Positions 10,142-19,771 of a stretch of DNA of 64,000 nt are shown one piece after another; position 1 is the first letter of the stretch; every line of letters starts with the position of its first letter. The notes below the pieces were generated by a model that did not search any database, had not been told where the DNA came from, and saw only the letters and a program-made list of their open reading frames with translations. Both the position numbers and the translations under genes were made by a program. The stretch covers positions 1 to 64,000 of the forward strand of contig CATYVQ010000015.1 in the NCBI GenBank assembly GCA_958413895.1, given 5' to 3'. The DNA is from an uncultured Collinsella sp. (lineage in GTDB: Bacteria > Actinomycetota > Coriobacteriia > Coriobacteriales > Coriobacteriaceae).

Positions 10142-11740
10142 TTAGTTCTCCTCTGATCCAGAAACATCCGAATGGTGCTTGGCCATGAACTGCTGCTTGA
10201 AGTCGCCGATGACGCGCAAGAGCTCAGCCTTGGTGTCATCATCGATCTTCTTGGCGCGAACCTTGTCGAGCAGCGAACCAAAGCCATTGTCCATGTACTC
10301 GATGAGCTCGGCACGGAAAGGCAGCACGTCGGCGATCTCCAGGTCATCCAGGAAGCCCTCGTTGCCAGCGAACAGCGTAACGATCTGCTCGCCAACCTCA
10401 AACGGCTTGTAACGCGGCTGCTTCAGGAGCTCGGTCATGCGAGCACCGTGGGTCAGCTGCTTCTGAGTAGCCTCGTCGAGGTCGGAGCCGAACTGCGTAA
10501 AGCCAGCGAGCTCCTGATAGGAAGCGAGGTCCAGACGGAGGTTGCCGGCGACCTGCTTCATGGCCTTGGTCTGCGCATCGCCACCGACGCGGGACACGGA
10601 GATACCCACGTCGACTGCCGGGCGCTGACCCTGGAAGAAGAGCTCGGACTGCAGGTAGATCTGACCATCGGTAATGGAAATGACGTTGGTCGGAATGTAG
10701 GCCGAGACGTCGCCGTCCTGGGTTTCGATGATCGGCAGTGCCGTCATGGAGCCGTAACCGTTCTTCTTGGACATCTTGACGGCACGCTCGAGCAGACGAG
10801 AGTGCAGGTAGAAGATGTCGCCAGGATAGGCCTCGCGTCCGGGCGGACGATGCAGCGTCAGCGACATCTGACGGTAGGCCACAGCCTGCTTGGACAGGTC
10901 ATCGTAGATGACGAGCACGTGGCCGCCGGGGTTGGTCTCGCTGGCGGGCTTGCCGTCCTCGCCGTTGTACATAAAGAACTCGCCAATAGCGGCACCGGCC
11001 ATAGGCGCGATGTACTGCATAGGGGCGGAATCGGCAGCGGTGGCCGAAACGATGATGGTGTAGTCGAGCGCACCGTGCTGAGCGAGGGTCTCGCGGATGT
11101 TGGCAACCGTGGAGGCCTTCTGGCCGATGGCGACATAGATGCAGACCATGCCCTTGCCGCGCTGGTTGAGGATAGCGTCGATGGCGATGGCGGTCTTACC
11201 GGTCTTACGGTCACCGATGATGAGCTCACGCTGACCGCGGCCAATAGGCACCATGGAGTCGATAGCGAGCAGACCGGTCTGAACCGGCTCGCACACCGGG
11301 GTACGATCGATGACGCCGGGAGCCTTGAACTCGATGGGGCGACGGTGCGTAGCGACGATGTCGCCCAGGCCGTCGATGGGCTGGCCGAGCGGATTGACGA
11401 CGCGGCCGAGCATGGCACGGCTCACGGGGATATCCATAACGCGGCCAGTGGTGCGGCACTCGTCGCCTTCCTTGATGGAGTCGACGGCACCGAACAGAAC
11501 GGCGCCGACCTCGTCACGGTCAAGGTTCTGGGCAAGGCCGAAGACGGTCTCACCGGTATCGGAGCTCTTGAACTCCAGAAGCTCGCCTGCCATGGCGCTC
11601 TTGAGGCCGGAGACGCGCGCGATGCCGTCGCCTACCTCGTCGACCGTTGAAACCTCATGCGTATCGACCGTCGCGGAGAGGCTCGTGAGCTGCTCCTGCA
11701 GTTTCTTGGCGATATCCTGGGCATTGAGGGTTTCGGACAT
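10142..11740 (-). CDS. atpA: ATP synthase F1 subunit alpha
   Basis: Non-catalytic nucleotide-binding subunit of F1. Visible motifs are [18 protein letters not shown] (Walker A), [13 protein letters not shown] and the [21 protein letters not shown] segment. 532 residues; the last 20 or so are a polar tail. The ATG overlaps the atpH stop by one base. Confidence 0.97.
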   Translation of the reverse strand: MSETLNAQDIAKKLQEQLTSLSATVDTHEVSTVDEVGDGIARVSGLKSAMAGELLEFKSSDTGETVFGLAQNLDRDEVGAVLFGAVDSIKEGDECRTTGRVMDIPVSRAMLGRVVNPLGQPIDGLGDIVATHRRPIEFKAPGVIDRTPVCEPVQTGLLAIDSMVPIGRGQRELIIGDRKTGKTAIAIDAILNQRGKGMVCIYVAIGQKASTVANIRETLAQHGALDYTIIVSATAADSAPMQYIAPMAGAAIGEFFMYNGEDGKPASETNPGGHVLVIYDDLSKQAVAYRQMSLTLHRPPGREAYPGDIFYLHSRLLERAVKMSKKNGYGSMTALPIIETQDGDVSAYIPTNVISITDGQIYLQSELFFQGQRPAVDVGISVSRVGGDAQTKAMKQVAGNLRLDLASYQELAGFTQFGSDLDEATQKQLTHGARMTELLKQPRYKPFEVGEQIVTLFAGNEGFLDDLEIADVLPFRAELIEYMDNGFGSLLDKVRAKKIDDDTKAELLRVIGDFKQQFMAKHHSDVSGSEEN

Positions 11741-12216
11741 TAGGCTTCACCTCCGTACGAATTAGCAGAGTTTGCGAGGGTCTCCTGCGCGATGCGCAGC
11801 TGCGTCTTGACGGAAATGTCACGACGCTCGCCGCGGGCCTCGAGCACCAGGCCGCCCACGATAGACGGGTCGACCTGCTCGATAAGGAATACCTTGCGGC
11901 CGAAGTCCTGCTCGCATTTCTTAGTGATGGTTTGACGCAGCTCGTCGTCGAGCGGGATCGCCGTGGTGACGGTCACGCCCACTACATCCTCGTCTTCCTC
12001 GGCAACATACTTAAAGGCAGCTGCCACCTTGGGAAGAAGGTCGAGCTGGTCGCGCTTGGACATGGTGTCGAGCACGGCGATGATCTCGGGGCTGGCAGAA
12101 GCCAAGCGCTCGATCATCTCGAGGTCCTCGAACACATGGTTCTCGGCCTTAGCGGCTTCCAGAAGGGAGCGCGCGTAGGTCTCGAGTACCTTGTCCTGAT
12201 AGCGGCTAGTCGGCAT
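11740..12216 (-). CDS. atpH: ATP synthase F1 subunit delta
   Basis: Peripheral stalk subunit that joins the top of F1 to the b subunits. Identified by the helical N-terminal domain ([18 protein letters not shown]), the C-terminal segment [27 protein letters not shown] pattern, and position between atpF and atpA. At 158 residues it is about 20 shorter than typical. Its start lies inside the end of atpF (11-base overlap). Confidence 0.9.
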   Translation of the reverse strand: MPTSRYQDKVLETYARSLLEAAKAENHVFEDLEMIERLASASPEIIAVLDTMSKRDQLDLLPKVAAAFKYVAEEDEDVVGVTVTTAIPLDDELRQTITKKCEQDFGRKVFLIEQVDPSIVGGLVLEARGERRDISVKTQLRIAQETLANSANSYGGEA

Positions 12217-12808
12217 TCAGGCTACCTGCTTCCTGGATGTAGCGCTCGATGAGCTTCTTCTGCTCGGCATCGTCCTCGAGTGCCTCGCCCACGATCTTGG
12301 TGGCGACGGCAACGGACAGGTCGGCGATGGAGCTCGCGGCACCGGCGTAGATGGACTTGCGCTCGTCCTCGACGGTCGTATGGGCCTTGGCGATGATCTC
12401 CTCAGCCTCCTTGTGAGCAGCCTCGATGATACGGGCGCGCTCGGACTCGGCGTCCTTACGGGCCTCGAGAACGATGTCGGCAGCCTGACGACGGGCGTCG
12501 GTGACGATCGAGTCGGACTCAGCGCGCTTGGCGATAGCCTCCTGCTTGGTCTTCTCGGCCTCGTCGAGGCTCTCCTCGATCTTCTTGCCGCGCTCCTCCA
12601 TGGTTTTCATGATGCCCGGCAGGGCAACCTTGGCCAGCACGATCCAGATGATCAGGAAGGCGATAAGCGCCGGGATGAACTCCGCCATCTTAGGGATGAG
12701 GATGTCCGCACCGGCGGCGCCGTCCTCGGCGAACGCGGAAACCGGCATGAGCAGCGCGGCCGCGGACGCGGAGAGTGCGATCGCGCTCTTCTGGGATGAA
12801 AGATTCAT
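12206..12808 (-). CDS. atpF: ATP synthase Fo subunit b
   Basis: Peripheral stalk subunit with one membrane helix (residues about 45-65, IPALIAFLIIWIVLAKVALP) and a long charged coiled coil (EERGKKIEESLDEAEKTKQE onward). Unlike the classical b subunit, it has about 28 extra N-terminal residues resembling a signal peptide (hydrophobic ALSASAAALLMPVSAFAED). Such an extension would put a second hydrophobic segment before the anchor or be cleaved. The ATG at 12808 has GGAGCG upstream. 200 residues. Confidence 0.93.
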   Translation of the reverse strand: MNLSSQKSAIALSASAAALLMPVSAFAEDGAAGADILIPKMAEFIPALIAFLIIWIVLAKVALPGIMKTMEERGKKIEESLDEAEKTKQEAIAKRAESDSIVTDARRQAADIVLEARKDAESERARIIEAAHKEAEEIIAKAHTTVEDERKSIYAGAASSIADLSVAVATKIVGEALEDDAEQKKLIERYIQEAGSLNAD

Positions 12809-12823
12809 ACTTGACGCTCCGTG

Positions 12824-13018
12824 CTATTTAACGATCAGCGCGACAACGAAGCCGATCAGAGCCAGAGCCTCGCCGAAGGCGGAGCCCATGATGAAGACGG
12901 TGAACACGCGGCCCTGGACCTCAGGCTGACGGGCCATAGCACCCGTAGCACCCAGAGCAGACAGGCCGATAGCAAGACCAGCGCCGATAACACCGAGACC
13001 GTAACCGATAACTCCCAC
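12824..13018 (-). CDS. atpE: ATP synthase Fo subunit c
   Basis: Proteolipid of the rotor ring: two membrane helices joined by the polar loop ARQPEVQG. The ion-binding glutamate is in FGEALALIG. The position occupied by Gln32 in sodium-binding rings appears to be Ile here and the residue after the Glu is Ala, so a proton-type ring is more likely. Only 64 residues. The start is GTG with a strong AAAGGAGG ribosome binding site, fitting the high copy number of this subunit. Confidence 0.94.
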   Translation of the reverse strand: MGVIGYGLGVIGAGLAIGLSALGATGAMARQPEVQGRVFTVFIMGSAFGEALALIGFVVALIVK

Positions 13019-13142
13019 GATTCCTCCTTTGTCGTGCGTGTCTTATTTCACGCAGGATAACCTTTTTATAACTGCCGGGCTCCATGGGTACGGGCACCGG
13101 CGGTTTAACGAATTACCTTACCTTTAAGGCGCGAACGGAAGA

Positions 13143-13946
13143 CTACTCCTCCTCCGCGACCTCCTCTGCCTCGGAGACATACACGGCGGTAAGGACCGTG
13201 AAGACGTAAGCCTGGATGGCGCCGACCACAAGCTCGATCGCATAGATCAGGATGAGGATGGCAAGCCAGGCTAGCGAAGGCAGGGCGCCGACGGCGTGGG
13301 CCGCGGAAACCTGCTGAAGCAGCGGCTGCATGAACATGCTCGCCATGATGGCGAACGAGCCCATGACCACGTGTCCTGCGAACATGTTGCAGAACAGACG
13401 GACGGCGAGCGTGATGAGGCGCAGGAAGGTCGAGAAAAGCTCGACGACCCACACGAGCACGTTCATCGGGAAGCTCACGCCCTGCGGGGCGAGGCTCTTG
13501 ATGTAGCCGATCACGCCGTGAGCCTTGCATCCGTAGTAGATGAAGTACACAAAGGCGAAGATGGCGAGCGCGGCGGTGGAGCCGATTGCGCCGGTGCCGG
13601 GCTTCATTCCCGGGATCAGGCCGATCATGTTGTTGATCAGGATGAACAGGAAAAGCGAGCACAGGAACGGGAAGTGCTTCTTCCAGTTCTCACCCACGAC
13701 GCCCTTGCCGATATCGTTCTCGACGTACTCGATGATGTACTCGAAACCGTTGACGAAGAAGCCCTTGGGAACCAGGGTCTGCTTCTTCTTGAACACGGCC
13801 AGGACGATCAGGAGCACGATCGTGGAGACGATCAGCCAAAACGAGTACTGCGTGATGCCGCAGCTCAGATCGCCCACGACAGGGGTGGAGCTGAACTCGC
13901 TGACCAGATGATTAATCTCATCAGGCAGCTTTTCAAAAATTTCCAC
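13143..13946 (-). CDS. atpB: ATP synthase Fo subunit a
   Basis: Membrane stator subunit forming the proton half-channels. Several hydrophobic helices are visible and the essential arginine is in the helix with ITLAVRLFCNMFAGH; the last helices contain ELVVGAIQAYVFTVL. 267 residues with an acidic C-terminus (EAEEVAEEE). It starts three bases after the small atpI-like gene. The 124 bp between atpB and atpE hold no gene. Confidence 0.95.
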   Translation of the reverse strand: MEIFEKLPDEINHLVSEFSSTPVVGDLSCGITQYSFWLIVSTIVLLIVLAVFKKKQTLVPKGFFVNGFEYIIEYVENDIGKGVVGENWKKHFPFLCSLFLFILINNMIGLIPGMKPGTGAIGSTAALAIFAFVYFIYYGCKAHGVIGYIKSLAPQGVSFPMNVLVWVVELFSTFLRLITLAVRLFCNMFAGHVVMGSFAIMASMFMQPLLQQVSAAHAVGALPSLAWLAILILIYAIELVVGAIQAYVFTVLTAVYVSEAEEVAEEE

Positions 13947-13949
13947 GAC

Positions 13950-14261
13950 TTACCTTTCGACCTCATGAGGATCTCGCAGCGCCTTGGCGACGCGAACCGT
14001 GCAGGCGGCCATAAAGGCCACGAAGCCGATCGCCTCGCCCAGGAGGAACATGCGAAATGCCTCTCCGAACAACACAAACACAACCAAGGTAAAGACGAGC
14101 AGGGCGATTGCCGAGACCGCCAGACTCACCATACCCTTGAGCATGTCCGCATTCTGTTTATCGTCAAGAACCGGCTTGAGCGCAAAGACAAAGGGAAGGA
14201 AGGCAATTGCGCCCGCGATGGCGCCTGCAACGATAGCGAGCAGATCGGCTATCTGAAACAC
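13950..14261 (-). CDS. Small membrane protein at the head of the atp operon (AtpI-like)
   Basis: Three to four hydrophobic helices and no catalytic motif; it sits where many bacteria have atpI (subunit I, thought to help c-ring assembly). Sequence alone does not prove the family. I take the GTG at 14261, which has GTGAGG six bases upstream, giving about 103 residues; the frame is open to a TTG at 14336 and a GTG at 14273, both with poorly spaced or no ribosome binding site. Confidence 0.65.
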   Translation of the reverse strand: MFQIADLLAIVAGAIAGAIAFLPFVFALKPVLDDKQNADMLKGMVSLAVSAIALLVFTLVVFVLFGEAFRMFLLGEAIGFVAFMAACTVRVAKALRDPHEVER

Positions 14262-14465
14262 TGGCGTCCTCACTTTCCTTTTTAACGCTTCACAGAACAG
14301 TTCCCGCCAAACATTGGTGACTATTGTACGAGCCAATCGCTAAAGTACAACCGAAAAAGCATCGGTTAATACGCACCTGTTCGTTTTCTTAAGACCTTCT
14401 TTATGCCGCAGGTACGGTAATACGTTTTTCTCGAACCCTGCAGGGCAAAACGTCCGTTAACAGGA

Positions 14466-14500
14466 GTGCGCGCGGTCGCCTTTTGTTCGTCCGCGCGCAC
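14466..14500 (-). terminator. Strong hairpin downstream of upp
   Basis: GTGCGCGCGG and CCGCGCGCAC form a 10-bp GC stem about 40 bases after the upp stop codon. There is no clear T-run on the minus strand, so it may be a weak terminator or an mRNA 3' end stabiliser. Confidence 0.5.
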
Positions 14501-14542
14501 CGTTTCTTCGTATTTGCAGCCGCGGCCATCTTAGCCCAGCGA

Positions 14543-15190
14543 CTAGAGCGTGCCGTAGATGCGGTCGCCGGCGTCGCCCAGGCCGGGAACGATGTAGGCA
14601 GCCTCGTTGAGATGGTCGTCGATGGCGCAGGTATAGATATGCACATCAGGGTCCTTCTCAGTCAGCGACTTGAGGCCCTCGGGGGCCGCGACGATGCACA
14701 GCATGCAGATGTCCTTGACACCGCGCTCGCGCAGGTAGCTAATGGCCATCTCGGCCGAACCGCCCGTGGCGAGCATGGGGTCGACGACCAGGCAGATGCG
14801 CTGGTCGATATCCTTGGGCATCTTGCAGTAATACTCGTGCGGCTCGTGGGTGACCTCGTCGCGCTCCATGCCGATGTGGCCCACGCGAGCGGAGGGCACC
14901 AGGTCGAGGATGCCGTCGACCATGCCAAGGCCCGCACGCAGGATGGGCACGATGGCGAGTTTCTTGCCGGCGAGCTGTTTGAACGTGGCGGTAGTGATGG
15001 GGGTCTCGACCTCGACGTCTTCCATAGGCAGGTCGCGCATGGCCTCGTAGCCGTCAAAAAGTGCGAGTTCGCGCACGAGCTGACGGAACTGGTTGGTGCC
15101 GGTGTTTTTGTCGCGCAGGATCGACAGCTTGTGCTGGACGAGCGGGTGATCGACAAGCGTCACACGGGACGCATCGTAGGTGACGGTCAT
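14543..15190 (-). CDS. upp: Uracil phosphoribosyltransferase
   Basis: Pyrimidine salvage enzyme converting uracil and PRPP to UMP. The PRPP loop [15 protein letters not shown] is clear, together with [12 protein letters not shown] and the C-terminal [15 protein letters not shown] that binds uracil. The ATG at 15190 follows AAGGGG; the frame is open 60 bases further up but that extension is not family-like. 215 residues, close to the usual 208-210. Confidence 0.95.
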   Translation of the reverse strand: MTVTYDASRVTLVDHPLVQHKLSILRDKNTGTNQFRQLVRELALFDGYEAMRDLPMEDVEVETPITTATFKQLAGKKLAIVPILRAGLGMVDGILDLVPSARVGHIGMERDEVTHEPHEYYCKMPKDIDQRICLVVDPMLATGGSAEMAISYLRERGVKDICMLCIVAAPEGLKSLTEKDPDVHIYTCAIDDHLNEAAYIVPGLGDAGDRIYGTL

Positions 15191-15313
15191 GGATTGATTG
15201 CCCCTTTCGTTGCGGCCGCAAAACGGCCTTGCTGACAAGGCGTGCAGCAATGTTGCCGCCGCACGCCATGCATTAGTTTAGCGGTTTGTTGTATCGAGCA
15301 GCCCATCGCAGCC

Positions 15314-16855
15314 CTACTGTGAGGTGCTGAGCGAGCGCCTGACTGCATCACGCCAGCCCGCAAGGTTTTGCTCGCGGCGCTCGGCGGACATGTGGGGAAG
15401 GAAGGTCCTAACGATCTGGGCATTTTGCTCCAGCTCTTCCAGGTCTTCCCAATAGCCGACGGCAAGACCCGCCAAGTACGCGGCACCGATTGCCGTGGTC
15501 TCCACCGTCTCGCATTGCAGCACGGGGATATCCAGCAGGTCGGCCTGGAATTGCATGATGAACTCGTTGCGCGAGGCACCGCCATCGACAGACAGGCGCT
15601 CGATCGAAAGCCCCACGTCCTGCTCCATGGCGCGCAGCACGTCGTAGCTCTGATATGCCATGGATTCGCAGGCGGCACGTACGATGGTCGCACGGCTCGA
15701 GGCGCCGGTCAGACCGCACACGATACCGCGGGCATGCGGGTCCCACCAGGGAGCGCCCAAACCCGCAAAGGCGGGAACGAAGTAGCAGCCCTCGTTGTCG
15801 CTAATCGAAGCGGCGAGTTGTGCCGACTCGCTCACGCTCGAGATGATGCCCATGTTGTTGCGAAGCCAGTTCATCGTTGAGCCGGCGGCAAAAATAGAGC
15901 CCTCGAGCGCATAGCTGACTTTGCCGTCCGCAGCGATACCGATGGTGGAGACCAGGCCATTCTTGGATTCGACGATCTCGTCGCCGGTGTTCATGAGCAT
16001 AAAGCAGCCCGTGCCATAGGTGTTTTTGGTCTGGCCGGGACGGAAACAGCAGTGGCCGAACAGCGACGCCTGTTGGTCACCCGCCACGCCCATGATGGGC
16101 GGCATGTTGGTCATGATGTCGCTCGCGACGCGGCCGTAGTCGCCCGAGCTCCAGCGAACCTCGGGCATCATGGAACGTGGAACGTCAAAGAGCGCCAGCA
16201 GGTCGTCGTCCCAATCGAGCGTATGGATATTAAAGAGTGCCGTGCGGCTGGCATTGGTGTAGTCGGTGGCAAAGACCTGGCCGCCGGTGAGGTTGTAGAT
16301 GAGCCAGGTGTCGATGGTGCCAAACATGAGGTCGCCCGCCGCCGCGCTCTCGCGTGCGCCGTCGACGTTGTCGAGAATCCACTGCACCTTGGAGGCCGAG
16401 AAATACGGGTCAAGCGTGAGTCCCGTGCGGGAGCGCACCAGCTCCTCGCAACCCTGTTCAACCAACGCGTCGATCGCCGGCGCGGTACGACGGCACTGCC
16501 ATACGATGGCGTTATAGATGGGCTGGCCGCTCACGCGGTCCCAGACCACCGTGGTCTCGCGCTGGTTGGAGATGCCGATGGCGGCGATGCGGTCAGAATG
16601 GATGCCGCTCTTAAACTGAACCTCCATCATGACGGCAATCTGGCTGGCAAGGACCGTCATGGGGTCTTGCTCTACCCAACCGGGACGCGGAAAACTCGTT
16701 TTGACGCTGCGACGTGCCTGCGCGACGATGCATCCATACTCGTCGACGATGGTCGCAAGTACCGAGGTGGTGCCGCAGTCGAGCGCCATGATGTAGGAAC
16801 CGCCAAAGTTAAACGAGGCATCTTCCATGCCCAGGCTGCCCAGATTCAACGACAT
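15314..16855 (-). CDS. glpK: Glycerol kinase
   Basis: FGGY-family kinase phosphorylating glycerol to sn-glycerol 3-phosphate. Visible are the ATP-binding MALDCGTTSVLA, the substrate loop NQRETTVVWDR, the internal FGGY signature region (GLTGASSRATIVRAACESMAYQ is 22 long; its core is GASSRATIVRAA) and DGGASRNEFIMQFQ. 513 residues. The first 20 or so residues before the actin-like fold are an unusual extension. It starts 13 bases after tsaC on the same strand. No glycerol facilitator or GlpO/GlpD is nearby. Confidence 0.92.
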   Translation of the reverse strand: MSLNLGSLGMEDASFNFGGSYIMALDCGTTSVLATIVDEYGCIVAQARRSVKTSFPRPGWVEQDPMTVLASQIAVMMEVQFKSGIHSDRIAAIGISNQRETTVVWDRVSGQPIYNAIVWQCRRTAPAIDALVEQGCEELVRSRTGLTLDPYFSASKVQWILDNVDGARESAAAGDLMFGTIDTWLIYNLTGGQVFATDYTNASRTALFNIHTLDWDDDLLALFDVPRSMMPEVRWSSGDYGRVASDIMTNMPPIMGVAGDQQASLFGHCCFRPGQTKNTYGTGCFMLMNTGDEIVESKNGLVSTIGIAADGKVSYALEGSIFAAGSTMNWLRNNMGIISSVSESAQLAASISDNEGCYFVPAFAGLGAPWWDPHARGIVCGLTGASSRATIVRAACESMAYQSYDVLRAMEQDVGLSIERLSVDGGASRNEFIMQFQADLLDIPVLQCETVETTAIGAAYLAGLAVGYWEDLEELEQNAQIVRTFLPHMSAERREQNLAGWRDAVRRSLSTSQ

Positions 16856-16868
16856 CGCTTACACCTTT

Positions 16869-17612
16869 CTATTGCATCGGGTCGGACAGGACCCGTTCGA
16901 TCTCTGATGCGGGAAGTGCGCCTTGGCGCAGGATCTGGAGCCCGCCGCGCTGGAACGACACGATGGTCGAGGCGTCGCGACACGGGGTCTCACCGGCATC
17001 GACGGCAACATCGACCCCCTCCAGGATGCGACCCTCGACGGCGGCAAAGCTTGCCGGCGAGGGCGCGCCGTGCGTGTTGGCGCTCGTGCAGGCAAGGGGA
17101 CTGCCGCAGGCGCGAATGAGCGCTTGGACCACGGGAGAGGCCGAAGCGCGCAGGGCCACGGTGTCGTCGGCAGCGCGCATAAAGGTCGGCACGCAGGGGG
17201 CTGCCTTAATCACGATAGTCAGGGCTCCCGGCCAGCATCGTCGCGCGAGCACACGAGCCTCTTCGGGGATGTCCACGCCATAGCAGTCGAGCGCTTCGAC
17301 GCCATCGACCAGCCAAGCAACGGTTTGTGTGAGTTCACGTTGCTTGAGAGTGAAGATACGTCGATAGCCGGTGCCAAGCGCAGGGACTGCGGCACCGTTG
17401 ACGGCAGCCTGCGGATCGCGCGGCCACGATGGGAATTCGCTTGTATCTTGGGGCACGGCGTCCGAGAAGGCGTTGACTGCCACGGCGACACCGTAGACGG
17501 TCTCGGTCGGGATCAAGGCCAGGCCGCCGCAGCCGAGCACCTCGGCCGTGCGCTCGACGGCAAGCCGATGCGGCTCGCGCGTTCCCTCGTATACCCGATA
17601 GACCGTCTGCAT
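16869..17612 (-). CDS. L-threonylcarbamoyladenylate synthase (TsaC/Sua5/YrdC family)
   Basis: Makes threonylcarbamoyl-AMP, the donor for the t6A modification next to the anticodon of ANN-decoding tRNAs. The YrdC-domain signatures IPTETVYGVA, the FTLKQREL segment (a degenerate form of the usual K-R-P/S basic motif), and the phosphate-binding SPLACTSANTHGAPSP region are present. 247 residues. About 30 residues between the first motif and the FTLK segment look like an insertion. It is upstream of glpK on the same strand. Confidence 0.87.
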   Translation of the reverse strand: MQTVYRVYEGTREPHRLAVERTAEVLGCGGLALIPTETVYGVAVAVNAFSDAVPQDTSEFPSWPRDPQAAVNGAAVPALGTGYRRIFTLKQRELTQTVAWLVDGVEALDCYGVDIPEEARVLARRCWPGALTIVIKAAPCVPTFMRAADDTVALRASASPVVQALIRACGSPLACTSANTHGAPSPASFAAVEGRILEGVDVAVDAGETPCRDASTIVSFQRGGLQILRQGALPASEIERVLSDPMQ

Positions 17613-17760
17613 GTGTATGCCAGCCCCTTACGCTCTGGTGCAAGTTTGTTTACTGTGGGGCATTCTCGCACGAAACGTTCAACCTATTTGCCCAGAGCGC
17701 ATGTTGGTTTGGTGAGCGGCTCTAGTAGTCGGTGAAAGTGAGGGGGTTAATTGAAGATTT

Positions 17761-18063
17761 TTAGCGCGCAAGCGTAACGGTACGATCGGGAAACTCGATG
17801 CTTGCAACCAGTTTTCCGCCGAGGCTCTCTGCGTACCTGCTCAGCGTGTCGAGCCTCATCGAACCCAACTCCCCACGCTCGAGCTCGGATACACGTTTTT
17901 GAGAAACGCCCATCGACTGGGCGACCGACGCCTGTGTTAGATCTTTTAACCTGCGAATCTGAGCAAGCTTATAGGCTTCGATACGATCGCGAGTCCTCTC
18001 CTGCTCGGCGGTAATGGAGTCGCGTGTTATCCCGCGAGATTCCATATACTCATGCAGTTCCAT
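17761..18063 (-). CDS. Antitoxin, XRE-family helix-turn-helix (HigA-type)
   Basis: A 100-residue protein with a Cro/C1 helix-turn-helix in the middle (LTQASVAQSMGVSQKRVSELERG) and a short C-terminal beta region (GGKLVASIEFPDRTVTL) of the sort seen in HigA antitoxins paired with Gp49-like toxins. It is encoded directly behind the toxin gene with a 14-base overlap, so translation is coupled. Expected role: neutralise the toxin and repress the shared promoter. Confidence 0.85.
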   Translation of the reverse strand: MELHEYMESRGITRDSITAEQERTRDRIEAYKLAQIRRLKDLTQASVAQSMGVSQKRVSELERGELGSMRLDTLSRYAESLGGKLVASIEFPDRTVTLAR

Positions 18064-18445
18064 CTCGATCGAGCCTCCTTACGTGGCGACGGTATATTTG
18101 CTCGGCCCTTGGAATGTTGATCGCATACCAACCGTTCCATTTTGCCCTTGACGATCCCGCTCGCGACTTATCACCCGCCAATAGCAATACCGCCTGGCGC
18201 TTGGGGTCAAAGGCGAAGAGGATGCGAATCACCTGCCCACCACACGACGTCACTCTCAGCTCCTTTAAATGATGAAGCTTCGAGCCCTTTACGCGGTCAA
18301 CCAGCGGACGACCAAGGCTGGGACCTTCCTTCTCGAGCACCAAAAGGTCTGCATAAATCTGCTTCAGCGTAGCTTCATCCTGCTCATCAAGCCAAGGTTC
18401 AATGTAATCAAGCACGATACGGTACCGATGCAGCTGATTTGACAT
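18050..18445 (-). CDS. Toxin of the HigB/phage Gp49-like family
   Basis: RelE-superfamily-like ribonuclease toxin, 131 residues. The family pattern is readable: LGRPLVDRVKGSKLHHLKELR, then IRILFAFDPKRQAVLLLAGDK, then a C-terminal WYAINIPRAEQIYRRH. It precedes the antitoxin, the toxin-first order typical of higBA. The ATG at 18445 has AAGGAGA upstream. The GC content is slightly lower than the neighbours, consistent with mobile origin but not proof. Confidence 0.85.
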   Translation of the reverse strand: MSNQLHRYRIVLDYIEPWLDEQDEATLKQIYADLLVLEKEGPSLGRPLVDRVKGSKLHHLKELRVTSCGGQVIRILFAFDPKRQAVLLLAGDKSRAGSSRAKWNGWYAINIPRAEQIYRRHVRRLDRDGTA

Positions 18446-18454
18446 ACCTTTCTC

Positions 18455-18487
18455 CTTCTATAGTAGAAGTTTTACGGTATATTGCAA
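18455..18487 (-). promoter_or_regulatory. Promoter and operator of the toxin-antitoxin pair
   Basis: On the minus strand TTGCAA (18487-18482) and TACTAT (18465-18460) are 16 bp apart, a good sigma-A type promoter. The 15-bp palindrome CTTCTA-TAG-TAGAAG (18455-18469) covers the -10, where an antitoxin would autorepress. Confidence 0.65.
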
Positions 18488-18520
18488 GAGCAAACTTGAG
18501 CAAATGTCTATTAGTTCAGC

Positions 18521-19771
18521 TTAAATACGCTGCTTGGGCTCGGTAACGATGGCTCGGACAATGCGGGGGCGATCGGTGAGGTCGTGGACGATACGCACGT
18601 CCGAAAGGCCTGCCTGGCGACAGAGCTCGGCCGCGGCGTCGAGGGCACCCTCGTAGAGCTCGCAGGCAAACAGGCCGCCGGCGCGCAGCATGTAAGGCGC
18701 CGCATTGAGCAGGCGGCGGAAGATATCGAGGCCGTCGGCGCCGCCCTCGAGCGCCAGGTCGGGCTCAAAGTCCTTGACCTCGTGCGGCAGCGAGCGCATG
18801 ACGCCGGTCGGGATGTAGGGCGGGTTGGAAACGAGCACGTCGAAGGTGCCCCACTCGTCGTGGGGAATGGAGCTCACCAGGTTGGTGAGGCTGAAGGCAA
18901 CCTCATCTGCCGTGAGGCCGAGCGCGTCGCGGTTTTTGGTGGCCAGATCGATGGCGCGCGGCTCGATATCGGTGGCGGTGCAGGTAACGTGGCCGCGACG
19001 CTCCCAGGCAAGGGAGAGCGAAATGCAGCCCGTGCCGCAGCCGACCTCGAGAACGCGGGCAGTGCAGGGCTCGGTTGGGGCAGGCGCAGCGGCATCCTGA
19101 GCCGAAGTCGTCTCCTGGCTGGCACCCTCGATGGCGATGCCGTATTCGTCGAGCTCGGACTCGGCGGCTTCCGCGGCTTCGGCTTCTGCTGCCTGCGCGG
19201 CGGCTTCCTCGGCCTCGCGGTCAGCCAGTTCCTCGGCATAGGCACGGCTGCCCAGCACATCGCCGCCCAGCGCCGCCTCATCGGCAGCCGTCAGGTTAGC
19301 GGCGCGGCGCTCGGCGGTCGCCCGTTCGTCTGCCAGCGCGGCCTCGGCCTTGCGTGCCTCCTCGACCTCATCGTTCCAAGGCAGCTCAACACGCTGACGG
19401 GCGGCAGCCTCGGGGCTCAGCACCTCGGCATCCAGATAATTGAGGACTTCCTCGACGAGCATCTCGGTCTCGGGGCGCGGAATGAGCACACCGGGGGCGC
19501 ACGCGACGTCAATCATGCGAAACTGCGTGCTGCCCGTGATGTATTGCAGCGGCTCGCCCTTAGCACGGCGGACAACGGCTGCATGCATGGTCTCGAGCTG
19601 GGCCGCGTTAAGCGTCTCGTCCATACGCATATATAGGTCAATGCGCGCCAGGCCCGTGGCGGCGCACAGCAGCCACTCGGCAGAAAGACGGGGGTGCTCC
19701 TCGCCGCGCTCGGCCAGGTACTCCTTGGTCCACTCGAGACAACGCTTGATGGTCCAAATCTCGTTTGCCAT
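18521..19771 (-). CDS. prmC: Release factor glutamine methyltransferase with a large insertion
   Basis: N5-methylates the GGQ glutamine of release factors. The N-terminal helical domain (residues 1-80), the start of the fold GVLIPRPETEMLVEE (94-108), the SAM-binding loop VLEVGCGTGCIS (240-251) and the catalytic NPPY (316-319) are all present. PrmC is normally about 280 residues; this one has 416 because about 120 residues of Ala/Glu/Arg-rich, probably helical and partly disordered sequence (114-237) sit between the domains. Downstream of prfA, its substrate gene, on the same strand, but 726 bp of repeat-rich DNA separate the two. Confidence 0.92.
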   Translation of the reverse strand: MANEIWTIKRCLEWTKEYLAERGEEHPRLSAEWLLCAATGLARIDLYMRMDETLNAAQLETMHAAVVRRAKGEPLQYITGSTQFRMIDVACAPGVLIPRPETEMLVEEVLNYLDAEVLSPEAAARQRVELPWNDEVEEARKAEAALADERATAERRAANLTAADEAALGGDVLGSRAYAEELADREAEEAAAQAAEAEAAEAAESELDEYGIAIEGASQETTSAQDAAAPAPTEPCTARVLEVGCGTGCISLSLAWERRGHVTCTATDIEPRAIDLATKNRDALGLTADEVAFSLTNLVSSIPHDEWGTFDVLVSNPPYIPTGVMRSLPHEVKDFEPDLALEGGADGLDIFRRLLNAAPYMLRAGGLFACELYEGALDAAAELCRQAGLSDVRIVHDLTDRPRIVRAIVTEPKQRI

